A stretch of 64,000 nucleotides of DNA, taken from Cellulosimicrobium cellulans (GTDB lineage: Bacteria > Actinomycetota > Actinomycetes > Actinomycetales > Cellulomonadaceae). This document shows positions 55,471 to 63,487 of the stretch, one piece after another. Made by a program: the position numbers and the translations under genes. How positions within the stretch are numbered: the stretch's first letter is position 1; the number at the start of each line of letters is the position of its first letter. The notes beneath the pieces are model-generated. The model was not told the DNA's origin, did not search any database, and worked only from the letters and a program-made list of their open reading frames with translations. Location of the stretch: NCBI RefSeq assembly GCF_024124905.1, contig NZ_JAMXST010000005.1, positions 372,001 through 436,000 of the forward strand. Reading direction: 5' to 3'.

Positions 55471-56457
55471 TCAGCGCCGTGCCGCGGCCTCCCGGGCCCC
55501 GACGTCGGCCGCCCGCCCCGCCTGCCCGAACAGGACCATGCGCTCCTCGAGGAGCCGCTGCGCCCAGCGCCGGCCCTCGGCGAGGTAGCCCGCGGGGTCC
55601 ACGTCCCCGGGAGACTGCGCGAGCGCGACCCGGACGCCGGCGGTGAACGCCATGTAGTGGTCCATGCCCTGGTTGATCTTGCGCACCCCGAGGCTCGCCG
55701 CGCGCGCCTTCTCCGCGTCGGGGACGCCCCACGACTCGGGCAGGTCGCCGCCGTGCGCGTTGATGGTCGCGCGCAGGTCGGCCGGCAGGCCCGAGGACCC
55801 GTGCATGACGAGGTGCGTGCCGGGCACCCGGGCCGCGATGCGCTCGACGAGGTCCATGTGCAGGACCGAGCCGTCCGGCGGGCTCGTGAACTTGTAGGCG
55901 CCGTGCGACGTCCCGATCGCGACGGCGAGCGCGTCGACGCCGGTACGGCGCACGAACTCCTCCGCCTGCTCCGGGTCGGCGAGGACGATCTCGGCGTGGC
56001 TGCGCCCGTCCTTGGAGCCGCCGATGGTCCCGAGCTCCCCCTCGACGGACACGCCGTGCGCGTGCGCGTGCTCGACGACGCGGCGCGTGACCGCGACGTT
56101 CTCCTCGAAGCCGGCCGGGCGGCCGTCCGGACCGATCGAGCCGTCGATCATCACGCTCGTGAAGCCGGCGGCGACGGCCCGCGCGCAGGTCGCCTCGTCC
56201 GGCCCGTGGTCGAGGTGCAGGGCGACCGGCACGTCCGGGTAGGCGCCGATCACGGAGTGCAGGGCCGACCACCAGGTCCGGTCGTCGCCGTAGGGGTGCG
56301 ACCCGGCGAGCGTCTCCACGATCACGGGGCTCGCCGTCGCGCGCGCGGCGTCGAGCACCGCGGTGGCCATCGCGAGGTCCGCGACGTTGAAGGCGCCGAC
56401 GCCGTAGCCACCCCGGGCGGCGGCGTCGAGCAGGGTACGGTTCGTGACGAGGGTCAT
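55471..56457 (-). CDS. Class II (zinc) ketose-bisphosphate aldolase family protein
   Basis: A 328-residue class II aldolase of the fructose/tagatose-bisphosphate group. The N-terminal GYGVGAFNVADLAMATAVLD, the zinc-binding VALHLDHGPDEATCARA, SVMIDGS, SVEGELGTIGGSKDG, VAIGTSHGAYKF and HGSSGLPADLRATINAHGGD are all present. It should split a ketose-1-phosphate or bisphosphate into DHAP and an aldehyde. AGGAAGG at 6 nt supports the ATG at 56457. It is divergent from the LacI gene at 56541 and close to the FGGY/class II aldolase operon, so it may finish that pathway. Confidence 0.9.
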   Translation of the reverse strand: MTLVTNRTLLDAAARGGYGVGAFNVADLAMATAVLDAARATASPVIVETLAGSHPYGDDRTWWSALHSVIGAYPDVPVALHLDHGPDEATCARAVAAGFTSVMIDGSIGPDGRPAGFEENVAVTRRVVEHAHAHGVSVEGELGTIGGSKDGRSHAEIVLADPEQAEEFVRRTGVDALAVAIGTSHGAYKFTSPPDGSVLHMDLVERIAARVPGTHLVMHGSSGLPADLRATINAHGGDLPESWGVPDAEKARAASLGVRKINQGMDHYMAFTAGVRVALAQSPGDVDPAGYLAEGRRWAQRLLEERMVLFGQAGRAADVGAREAAARR

Positions 56458-56540
56458 GGCTGACCTTCCTGTCGTGTCGTCGGGAGCGTGCCGCCCGGGC
56501 GGACGGCGACGGGTTCGTGCGGGCGACGGGCGGAGGCGAC

Positions 56541-57599
56541 GTGACGCAGGACGACGACCGGACCGCGGGAGCGGGTGGCCGGTCCGTGCGGCTGGCCGAC
56601 ATCGCCGCACGCGCCGGGGTGTCCATCAAGACGGTGTCGCGCGTCGTCAACGACGAGCCGCACGTCGCCGCCGCCACGCGGCGCCTCGTCGAGGACGCGA
56701 TCGCCGAGCTGGGCCTGGAGGGCGAGGCCCGCCCGCGGGGGCGCAAGCGCCGGACCGGCGTCGTCGGGCTCGTGTTCCCCGACGTGCGCAACGACTACTT
56801 CGCCGCGGTGAGCCGCGCGCTCCAGGAGCGGCTGGCCAACGTCAGCCCGACGCTGCTCTCCGCCGACTCGGACGACGACCTGCACACCGAGGAGTCGATC
56901 CTCACGGCCTTCCGACGCCTCGACGTCGACGGCCTCGTGATCTTCCCGACCGGCGCACCGGGCCTGGTGGAGTTCGCGCAGTCCGTCCCGACCGTCGTCG
57001 TGGACCGCACGGTCCCCTCCGTCCGGGGTCTCGTCGACCACGTGCTGCCCGACGCCCGGCACGCGGCCGAGCAGCTCACCCTGCACATGATCGAGCAGCA
57101 CCACGTGCAGCGGGTGTGCCTCGTGGCCGGAGACCTCGCGGTCTCCACCCTGCGCAACCGGCACACGGCGTTCCAGCGCGTCGTCAGCCGGACGGGGACC
57201 GAGAACCACGTCCTCGCCGGGCTCACGACGTCCGAGGAGGCCGCGACCGCCGCGTACTCGCTGTTCCGGACGCTCGAGCCGCCGTTCGGCGTGCTCGCGA
57301 CGAACAGCCTCATGTTCTGGGGCGTGCTCACCGCGGCGCAGCGCCTCGGGCTCAAGGTGCCGTCCGACGTCGTGCTCACGACGTTCGACAACGTGCCCGG
57401 CGTGGGGACGACGGGCCTGGTGCCGACGAACGCCGTCGCGCCGGCCGCGACGCTCGCCGCGCGGACCGTCCAGCTCCTCACGGAGCGCATGAACAACCCG
57501 ACGCTGCCGCCGCGCCTGCTCGACATGGACTACGACATCGCCTACGGCACGACGTGCGGCTGCGTGCCGATCGACCCGGCGCGCAACGTCCTCGGGTAG
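56541..57599 (+). CDS. LacI-family regulator
   Basis: A 352-residue LacI-type regulator: HTH VRLADIAARAGVSIKTVSRV, ligand domain with VVGLVFPDVRNDYFAAVSRA, VQRVCLVAGDLAVSTLRNRH, FGVLATNSLMFWGVLTAAQR and a C-terminus with two close Cys (YGTTCGCVPID). GGAGG at 4 nt supports GTG 56541 over the upstream GTG 56517. It is divergent from the class II aldolase (83 bp between starts) and convergent with the fuculose-type aldolase operon, so it is well placed to control both. No clear operator palindrome is seen in the short gap. Confidence 0.88.
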   Translation: MTQDDDRTAGAGGRSVRLADIAARAGVSIKTVSRVVNDEPHVAAATRRLVEDAIAELGLEGEARPRGRKRRTGVVGLVFPDVRNDYFAAVSRALQERLANVSPTLLSADSDDDLHTEESILTAFRRLDVDGLVIFPTGAPGLVEFAQSVPTVVVDRTVPSVRGLVDHVLPDARHAAEQLTLHMIEQHHVQRVCLVAGDLAVSTLRNRHTAFQRVVSRTGTENHVLAGLTTSEEAATAAYSLFRTLEPPFGVLATNSLMFWGVLTAAQRLGLKVPSDVVLTTFDNVPGVGTTGLVPTNAVAPAATLAARTVQLLTERMNNPTLPPRLLDMDYDIAYGTTCGCVPIDPARNVLG

Positions 57600-57602
57600 C
57601 GT

Positions 57603-57620
57603 CCGGCGGCGGGCCGCCGG
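57603..57620. terminator. Short stem-loop between convergent genes
   Basis: CCGGCGG and CCGCCGG arms around a 4-nt loop, directly after the LacI stop at 57599 and before the convergent stop at 57657. Confidence 0.4.
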
Positions 57621-57656
57621 GCCGGCCCCGCGGGGACGGTGCGCACCGGGCACGGG

Positions 57657-58301
57657 TCAGAGCGTGTGCGTGATGCCCAGCGAGGCGTAGTCGAGCACGA
57701 TCGGCTCGTCCGTGACGGCCCGCGCCGCGGAGAGCACCTTCGCCGCGCTCTCCACCGCGACGCTCGTCTTGAACGCGTCGCGCAGGTTCGGGCCGACGGT
57801 GAGCAGGCCGTGGTTGGCCCACACGACCGCGTTGCGGTCCTCGAGGTAGCGCGCCATGTCGCGGCCGAACTCGGTCGAGTTGCTCAGCGCGAACGGCATG
57901 ATCGGCACGTCGCCCTTGGTGTAGATGACCATGTTGACGAGCGCGCCGCGGATCGGCTCACCGAGCACGCCGAACACGTTCGCGTACGTCGGCTCGGTGT
58001 GGACGATCGCCTGCACGTCGGGGCGGGCGGCGTACACGGCGAGGTGGACCGTCACCTCGGACGACGGCAGCAGGTGGCCCTCGACGACGTTCGCGTCCTC
58101 GTCCACGACGACCAGGTCGTCGGGCGTCATGCGGTCGTACTCGAGGTCCGTCGGGGTGATGAGGAACGTCGACGTGCCGGGGATGCGGAGGCTGATGTTC
58201 CCCTGCGTGTTGAAGTTGAGCCCGAGCTTCACGGACTCCAGGCAGTACGCGAGGACGTCCTCGCGCGCGGCCTGCAGGTCGAACGTGTCCAGCGTGGTCA
58301 T
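57657..58301 (-). CDS. Class II aldolase/epimerase (AraD/FucA family)
   Basis: A 214-residue member of the class II aldolase/adducin family. NTQGNISLRIPGTSTFLITP binds the phosphate; the zinc ligands appear as the Glu in SSEVTVHLAVYAARPDV with its His, IVHTEPTYANVFGVL and VVWANHGLLTVGPNLRDA. Relatives are L-fuculose-1-phosphate aldolase, L-rhamnulose-1-phosphate aldolase and L-ribulose-5-phosphate 4-epimerase; sequence alone does not decide among them. The ATG at 58301 overlaps the kinase stop by 4 bp, so the kinase product is probably its substrate. Last gene of its operon. Confidence 0.88.
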   Translation of the reverse strand: MTTLDTFDLQAAREDVLAYCLESVKLGLNFNTQGNISLRIPGTSTFLITPTDLEYDRMTPDDLVVVDEDANVVEGHLLPSSEVTVHLAVYAARPDVQAIVHTEPTYANVFGVLGEPIRGALVNMVIYTKGDVPIMPFALSNSTEFGRDMARYLEDRNAVVWANHGLLTVGPNLRDAFKTSVAVESAAKVLSAARAVTDEPIVLDYASLGITHTL

Positions 58302-59797
58302 GCGATCTCCTTGAGTGCGGTGCCGTCGAGGGGCTCGACGGCGAGGGACGTGCTGACGGGGGTGAGGAGGCGGTGGAGCGAGTCGAACGTCGCGCGCTGC
58401 CGCGCGTACCACGCCGCGTGGCGCGGGTCCGGGCTCGCCTCGTGGAGGACGGGTGGAGCGGGCAGGTCGAGCACGTCCCGGAACGTGCCGACCCCGAGGG
58501 CCGCGAGCAGCGCTGCGCCCCGCCCCGCGGCCTCGCGCACGACGGCGCGCAGCGGGACGCCCGCGGCGTCGGAGCGCGCCTGCAGCGCGGCGAGGTTGGC
58601 CGAGCCGCCGCCGACGGCGTGCACCTCGACCGGGGGGACGCCGCGCTCCGCGAGCGCGGCGCGGATCTTCGCGAGCTCGAACCCGGACGCCTCGACGAAC
58701 GCGCGCGCGATCTGGGCGGTCGTCGTCTCGAGCGTCAGCCCGAGGAGCGCTCCGCGCGCCGCCGGGTCGTTGTCGAGCGTGCCGGAGCCCGCGAGGTACG
58801 GGGCGACGAGGAGCGGGGGCGGGTCCACCGCGCCGACCTCGTAGAGCGACGCCCAGGGGTCGATCCGGTCGTGGTGGACGATGGTCGAGAACCAGTCGAG
58901 CGCGAACCCGCCGGCGGCGGTCCCCGCGAGCGTGACCCACAGGTCGTCGCCGACGGGGTAGGTCGCGAGCCCGGTGCCGTCGAGGCCGCCGGGGCGGGCG
59001 CGCGTCCCCACCGTGAGGCAGTCGCTCGACCCGAACGAGAACACGGCCCGGTGCCCGGGCCGCCCCCCGCCGCCCAGGAACGCCGCGGCCTGGTCGTGGA
59101 CGCCGGCCACGACCGGCGTGCCCGGTCGCAGGCCCGTGCGCTCGGCCGCGTCCGCGGACACGGTGCCGACCACCTCGCCCGCGGCCACCGCCGGGGAGAA
59201 GAGGTGCCCGGGGACGTCGAGCGCGTCGAGGACGGCGGCCGACCAGGTGCGCGAGCGCACGTCGAACGCGCCGGTGCGCGCCGCCATCGTGAGGTCGACG
59301 GCGGGCGCCGCGCCCAGGCGGGTCGCGACGAAGTCGTCCATCGTGCGGACCGCCGCGGGCAGCGCGGCGTCGGGCAGGAGGTCGTGGACCTTGTGCACGG
59401 AGAACATGGGGTGCAGCGGCTGGCCGGTGATCTCCTGGGCGACGTCGTCGCCGAGCGCCTCCCGGAGCCGGGCCGCGGAGGCCGCGCCGCGGCCGTCCAT
59501 GCTCAGCGGCGCCGGACCGAGCGCCCGGCCCGCGCGGTCGACGGGCACGACGGCCTCGCCCAGCGTGGAGAAGGAGAGCGCCTCGACGGGGTCCGCGCGG
59601 ACCGCGGGCTCGCCGACGACGTCGCGCACGAGCGCCTCGACGCCGTCCAGGACGGCCTCCGCGTCGACGTGCGCGCGGCCGGGTGCGGGTCGCACGACGG
59701 TGGTGCGGCGCGAGCGCGCGACGAGCTCGTTGCCGCTCTCGTCGTAGACGCCGACGCGCGTGCCGGTGGTCCCGAGGTCGATGCCGAGGTAGCTCAC
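58298..59797 (-). CDS. FGGY-family carbohydrate kinase
   Basis: A 499-residue sugar kinase. The N-terminal ATPase motif is YLGIDLGTTGTRVGVYD; the second lobe has TPVVAGVHDQAAAFLGGGG, the ATP-binding FSFGSSDCLTVGT and VHAVGGGSANLAALQ. The family phosphorylates ketoses or polyols (xylulose, ribulose, rhamnulose, fuculose, gluconate, glycerol). With the AraD/FucA-type gene that follows, a kinase plus aldolase or epimerase pair for a deoxy-hexose or pentose is the simplest reading. The GTG at 59797 overlaps the permease stop by 4 bp. Confidence 0.9.
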   Translation of the reverse strand: MSYLGIDLGTTGTRVGVYDESGNELVARSRRTTVVRPAPGRAHVDAEAVLDGVEALVRDVVGEPAVRADPVEALSFSTLGEAVVPVDRAGRALGPAPLSMDGRGAASAARLREALGDDVAQEITGQPLHPMFSVHKVHDLLPDAALPAAVRTMDDFVATRLGAAPAVDLTMAARTGAFDVRSRTWSAAVLDALDVPGHLFSPAVAAGEVVGTVSADAAERTGLRPGTPVVAGVHDQAAAFLGGGGRPGHRAVFSFGSSDCLTVGTRARPGGLDGTGLATYPVGDDLWVTLAGTAAGGFALDWFSTIVHHDRIDPWASLYEVGAVDPPPLLVAPYLAGSGTLDNDPAARGALLGLTLETTTAQIARAFVEASGFELAKIRAALAERGVPPVEVHAVGGGSANLAALQARSDAAGVPLRAVVREAAGRGAALLAALGVGTFRDVLDLPAPPVLHEASPDPRHAAWYARQRATFDSLHRLLTPVSTSLAVEPLDGTALKEIA

Positions 59798-60723
59798 TTG
59801 ACCGACCCCGCGAGCCCGTTCACCAGGTACCGCTGGATGAACAGGTAGACGACGACGATGGGCACCGAGATGAGCACGAGCACCGCGAACAGCGCGCCCG
59901 GCTGGCTCAGGTAGATCCCCCGGTACGCGAGGGGGACGAGCGTCAGCGGCTTGAGGTCGTTGTCGCTGATCGCCACGAGCGGGAGGAGGAAGTCGTTCCA
60001 CGTCATCATGAGCTGCCAGATGACGACGACGGCGGCCGCAGCCTTGCCGAGCGGGAAGTAGATGCGCCAGAAGATGGTCCAGGCGGAGGCTCCGTCGACG
60101 AGCGCGGCCTCGTACGTCTCGTCGGGGATCGCGAGGTACGTGGTGCGGATCATGATGACGGCGAACGGGAGCCCGAGCGCGGTGTAGGCGAGCACGAGGC
60201 CGAGGAGCGAGTCGTAGAGGCCGATCGCCTGGAGGATCTTGAAGACCGCCACGACGATGCTCGCCATGGGCAGCACGAGCGCGAGCAGCAGCCCCACGAA
60301 CACGACGCCGCGGAACGGCACCCGCAGGCGGGCGAGGGCGAACGCCGTCATGGAGCCGAGGAGGACCACGAGCAGGATCGACGGGACCGACACCAGCAGG
60401 CTGTTCAGCAGGTGCTGGAGGATCGGGTTGGTCTCGAAGATCGTCACGTAGTTGCGCAGCGTGGGCTCCTCGGGGAGCAGCCCGAGCGCCGTCGTCGAGG
60501 GGTTGGACGTCGGCAGCAGCGAGATCCCGAGCACCATGACCACGGGGATCATCCACAGCACGGCGAGCGGACCGAGCAGCCAGTGCGACCATCGCGGCGG
60601 CGCCTCCACGTCCTTGCTGCGTCCGTGACCGCGGCGGCGGCGCCCCGCCGCGACGGTCTCCCGCGCGGCGGCGTCGTCGGGCGCGTGCCCCGCGCGGGCG
60701 GTGCCGGAGCTGAGTGCCGTCAT
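59794..60723 (-). CDS. ABC sugar permease, MalG type
   Basis: A 309-residue permease with six helices and EAA loop ETYEAALVDGASAWTIFWRI. The N-terminal 45 residues are charged and cytoplasmic. The ATG at 60723 overlaps the MalF-type stop by 4 bp. It exports nothing by itself; it forms the import channel with its partner at 60720. Confidence 0.92.
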   Translation of the reverse strand: MTALSSGTARAGHAPDDAAARETVAAGRRRRGHGRSKDVEAPPRWSHWLLGPLAVLWMIPVVMVLGISLLPTSNPSTTALGLLPEEPTLRNYVTIFETNPILQHLLNSLLVSVPSILLVVLLGSMTAFALARLRVPFRGVVFVGLLLALVLPMASIVVAVFKILQAIGLYDSLLGLVLAYTALGLPFAVIMIRTTYLAIPDETYEAALVDGASAWTIFWRIYFPLGKAAAAVVVIWQLMMTWNDFLLPLVAISDNDLKPLTLVPLAYRGIYLSQPGALFAVLVLISVPIVVVYLFIQRYLVNGLAGSVK

Positions 60724-61688
60724 GACTTCTCCCCCGTGATGAACCCCGCGCCGAACGTGCGCAGCATCGCGACGGACGAGCCGATCGCGAGGACGAGCAG
60801 GACGACCGAGATCGTCGCGCCGTAGCCGAACGACTGGAGCTGGAAGGCTTCCTTGAACATGTACGTCGGCATGAGCTCCGACGCGTGGTTGGGCCCGCCC
60901 TCGGTGAGCACCCAGACGAGCTCGAAGGTCTTCAGCGACCCGATGATCCCGAGCAGGACGAGCGACAGGTGGGTGGGCTTGAGGAGCGGCAGGACGATCC
61001 GGCGGACCAGCGACCAGCCGCTGGCGCCGTCGATGCGCGCGGCCTCGAGGACCGAGTGGTCGAGGAGCTGGAGCCCGGCGAGGTAGAACAGCATCGAGAA
61101 GCCCGACCACATCCAGACGTTGACGACGATCACCGTGACGATCGCGGTCGACGGGTCGGACAGGTAGGGGCGCGTGAGGACCTCGAGGCCGGTGGCCCGG
61201 CCGAGCTGCGCGAGCACGCCGTTGAACGGGTCGAGCAGGCGCTGCCACACGATGCCCACGACGACGGGCGACAGGACGGCCGGCAGGAAGAAGATCGCCC
61301 GGTAGACCGTCCTCCCGCGCAGCCGGGTGTTGAGGAGCCACGCGAGCGTGAAGCCGATGACGGCCTGCGGCACGATCGTCAGGAGGATCCACAGCAGCGA
61401 GTTGCGCAGCGTGATGTGGAAGACCGGGTCCTGCGCGAGGTCCGCGTAGTTCTGGACGCCCGCGGGCGTCCCGGCGTTGACGCCGTCCCAGTCGAGCGTG
61501 CTCGCCTGGACGTTGAACACGATCGGGTACACGACGAACACGGCGAAGAGCAGGAGCGCGGGGGCGATGAAGCCGAGCGCGACGAGCTGCTGGCGGCGAC
61601 GCGTGCTGCGTCCCGTCGGCGTCGTCGCGCGCGACCCGGCGACCCGCGGCGTCGCCGCCGCGGGTCGCCCGGAGACGAGGGCTGCCAT
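60720..61688 (-). CDS. ABC sugar permease, MalF type
   Basis: A 322-residue permease with six helices. The EAA loop reads SVLEAARIDGASGWSLVRRI, and the C-terminus ends FGAGFITGEKS. The ATG at 61688 lies 2 bp after the binding-protein stop, so the genes are translationally coupled. Confidence 0.92.
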   Translation of the reverse strand: MAALVSGRPAAATPRVAGSRATTPTGRSTRRRQQLVALGFIAPALLLFAVFVVYPIVFNVQASTLDWDGVNAGTPAGVQNYADLAQDPVFHITLRNSLLWILLTIVPQAVIGFTLAWLLNTRLRGRTVYRAIFFLPAVLSPVVVGIVWQRLLDPFNGVLAQLGRATGLEVLTRPYLSDPSTAIVTVIVVNVWMWSGFSMLFYLAGLQLLDHSVLEAARIDGASGWSLVRRIVLPLLKPTHLSLVLLGIIGSLKTFELVWVLTEGGPNHASELMPTYMFKEAFQLQSFGYGATISVVLLVLAIGSSVAMLRTFGAGFITGEKS

Positions 61689-61690
61689 CG

Positions 61691-63028
61691 TCAGCCCAGC
61701 CCGTCCTGGACCGCCTGGACCGACGCCGCGGCCTCCTCCGGCGTCGACTGGCCCGCGGCGACCGCGGACAGCGCGTCGGCGACGGCCGTGTCGATGTCCG
61801 GCGACTCGAAGTAGCGCGAGTACTGCACCTCGGGCATCCAGTCCTCGGTGAACGTCGTCCACATCTCCTGCTGCTTGTCGCTCGTGAACTCCTCGGGGTC
61901 GAGGCCCTGCACGGCGGGCAGGTCGTTGAAGGTGTTGATGAGCACCTGGGCGCCGTCGCCCGCGATCCAGTCCGTGAGGACCTGGCACGCGAGGTCGGGG
62001 TTCTTCGCGTCCTTCGAGATGCCGAGCGCGACGTCGATGCCGCCGACGAGCTGCGGCTCCGGAGCCCCGCCCGGGATCGTCGGGAAGAGGAAGGGCTCGT
62101 AGCCCTCCATGCCCTGCGAGAGCGGCGGGATGTCCGAGCGCGAGGGGTCGGACTGCTGGATCCACCACGCGCCGAGGGGGATCATCGCGGCGTTGCCCGC
62201 CTCGAACTGGTTGACGCCGTTCGGGTAGGCGTCGAGGGCGAGGGCACCCTGCTGGGCGATCCCGTCGGTGAACAGCTTCTGCCAGTACGTGAACGCCTCG
62301 ACGACGCCCGGGTCGGTCCACGACGCCTCGCCCGACTCCGCCTGGTAGACGAGCCCGGGCTCGATGTTGTTGGCGATCTGCAGGAACACGACGTTCCGCA
62401 GCCACGAGTCCTTCGCGGGCAGCAGGAACGGCGCCGCCGAGCCGCCGCCGAGGGTGTCGACGGCGCTCTCGAGGTCGGCCCACGTGGCCGGCGGCTCGAT
62501 GCCCGCCTCGTCGAGGAGGTCGGAGTTGGCCCAGAGGTTCACCGTCTGCACGAGGAGGGGCAGCGCGTAGTAGTGCTCGTCGCCCTCGGGGTTGCCCATG
62601 CGGGCCTGCTCGAGGCCGATGGGGAAGAACTTCGACTCCCAGTCGTCGCCCCAGGTCTCGGCCGCGCAGTCCTCCAGCGGCATGAGGTTCTCCCGGTACT
62701 GCTGGGTCAGCGCGCCGGGCTGCAGACCCACGATGTCGGGCATCGTGCCCGAGCTCGCGCGGGTCTGCAGGTCCACGACGTACTCCGGGTAGTTGAAGAT
62801 CGTGGCGTCGATCGTGACGTCCGGGTTGGCGGTGGTGAACGCGTCGATCATCTGACGCGTGGTCTGCTCGATCGGGCTCCAGGAGCGGAACGACACCGTC
62901 GTCCCGCCCTCGCCCCCCTGGCCCGACTGCTCAGGATCCGCGCCGCCCGCGCACGCCGCGAGCGACGTGACGATCGTGAGCGCGACTCCGGCCTGGATGC
63001 CGCGGCGCGCAGTTCGGGGAAGCTTCAT
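61691..63028 (-). CDS. CUT1-type extracellular solute-binding lipoprotein
   Basis: A 445-residue binding protein. The lipobox is SLAAC with Cys at about 26, then AGGADPEQSGQGGEGG. Seen: VSFRSWSPIEQTTRQMIDAF, TANPDVTIDATIFNYPEYVV, GTMPDIVGLQPGALTQQYRE, AAMIPLGAWWIQQSDPSRSD. It is the first gene of the operon with two permeases, kinase and aldolase. The ATG at 63028 has an AGAGGA site. It is divergent from an FGGY kinase, with 447 bp of regulatory DNA between. The ligand is unknown; a deoxy-hexose or polyol fits the enzymes. Confidence 0.9.
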   Translation of the reverse strand: MKLPRTARRGIQAGVALTIVTSLAACAGGADPEQSGQGGEGGTTVSFRSWSPIEQTTRQMIDAFTTANPDVTIDATIFNYPEYVVDLQTRASSGTMPDIVGLQPGALTQQYRENLMPLEDCAAETWGDDWESKFFPIGLEQARMGNPEGDEHYYALPLLVQTVNLWANSDLLDEAGIEPPATWADLESAVDTLGGGSAAPFLLPAKDSWLRNVVFLQIANNIEPGLVYQAESGEASWTDPGVVEAFTYWQKLFTDGIAQQGALALDAYPNGVNQFEAGNAAMIPLGAWWIQQSDPSRSDIPPLSQGMEGYEPFLFPTIPGGAPEPQLVGGIDVALGISKDAKNPDLACQVLTDWIAGDGAQVLINTFNDLPAVQGLDPEEFTSDKQQEMWTTFTEDWMPEVQYSRYFESPDIDTAVADALSAVAAGQSTPEEAAASVQAVQDGLG

Positions 63029-63475
63029 CGCGTCCGTCCTCTCTCCGTCGTTGGATGCGAGGGCCTCATCGAACGTCTCCGGGTCGAGGTCGTCAACGGC
63101 TCCGCCGACCCCGTCGCCGCCGCGCCGGCCGCGTGTCGTCCGTGCCTGTCCGGTGGCCGCCGCCACGCGGGCGCGGCGTTGTCGCCGGTGCCGAGCCACG
63201 GGCCGACAGCGCGGTGTCCGTTGTCCGACAACGGCACCACCGCCGAGCGCGGAACGGTGCGGCGCGCACCGCGGGGGCAGGCGCCGCCGGGGCGGGTGAC
63301 AACCGGTCTCGCCGTCGCTGTCCCGGGGCGGCGCGGGGCGGGCCCCGACCCCGGGACGGCGCGCCGACACCCAGGTCACAGTTGCGTCAACCCTCGAATT
63401 CGTCTCACATGGCGAGATATCGCGGAACAAGAGTGCAGGTCGGGGCGACCGTTGTTTCTGTAATCGATTTCTGTC
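63029..63475. promoter_or_regulatory. Divergent regulatory region with candidate operators
   Basis: 447 bp without a supported gene. It holds a 17-bp palindrome CCGTTGTCCGACAACGG (63218-63234), an AT-richer patch at 63375-63475, and the LacI-like half-palindrome GTAATCGATTTC (63460-63471) right before the kinase start. No consensus -10/-35 pair could be fixed with confidence. Confidence 0.5.
63460..63471. promoter_or_regulatory. LacI-like site GTAATCGATTTC
   Basis: 11 of 12 bases match the perfect palindrome at 54307. It lies 4 bp upstream of the first possible start (63476), as a repressor site would. Confidence 0.5.
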
Positions 63476-63487
63476 ATGCTGGTCGGC

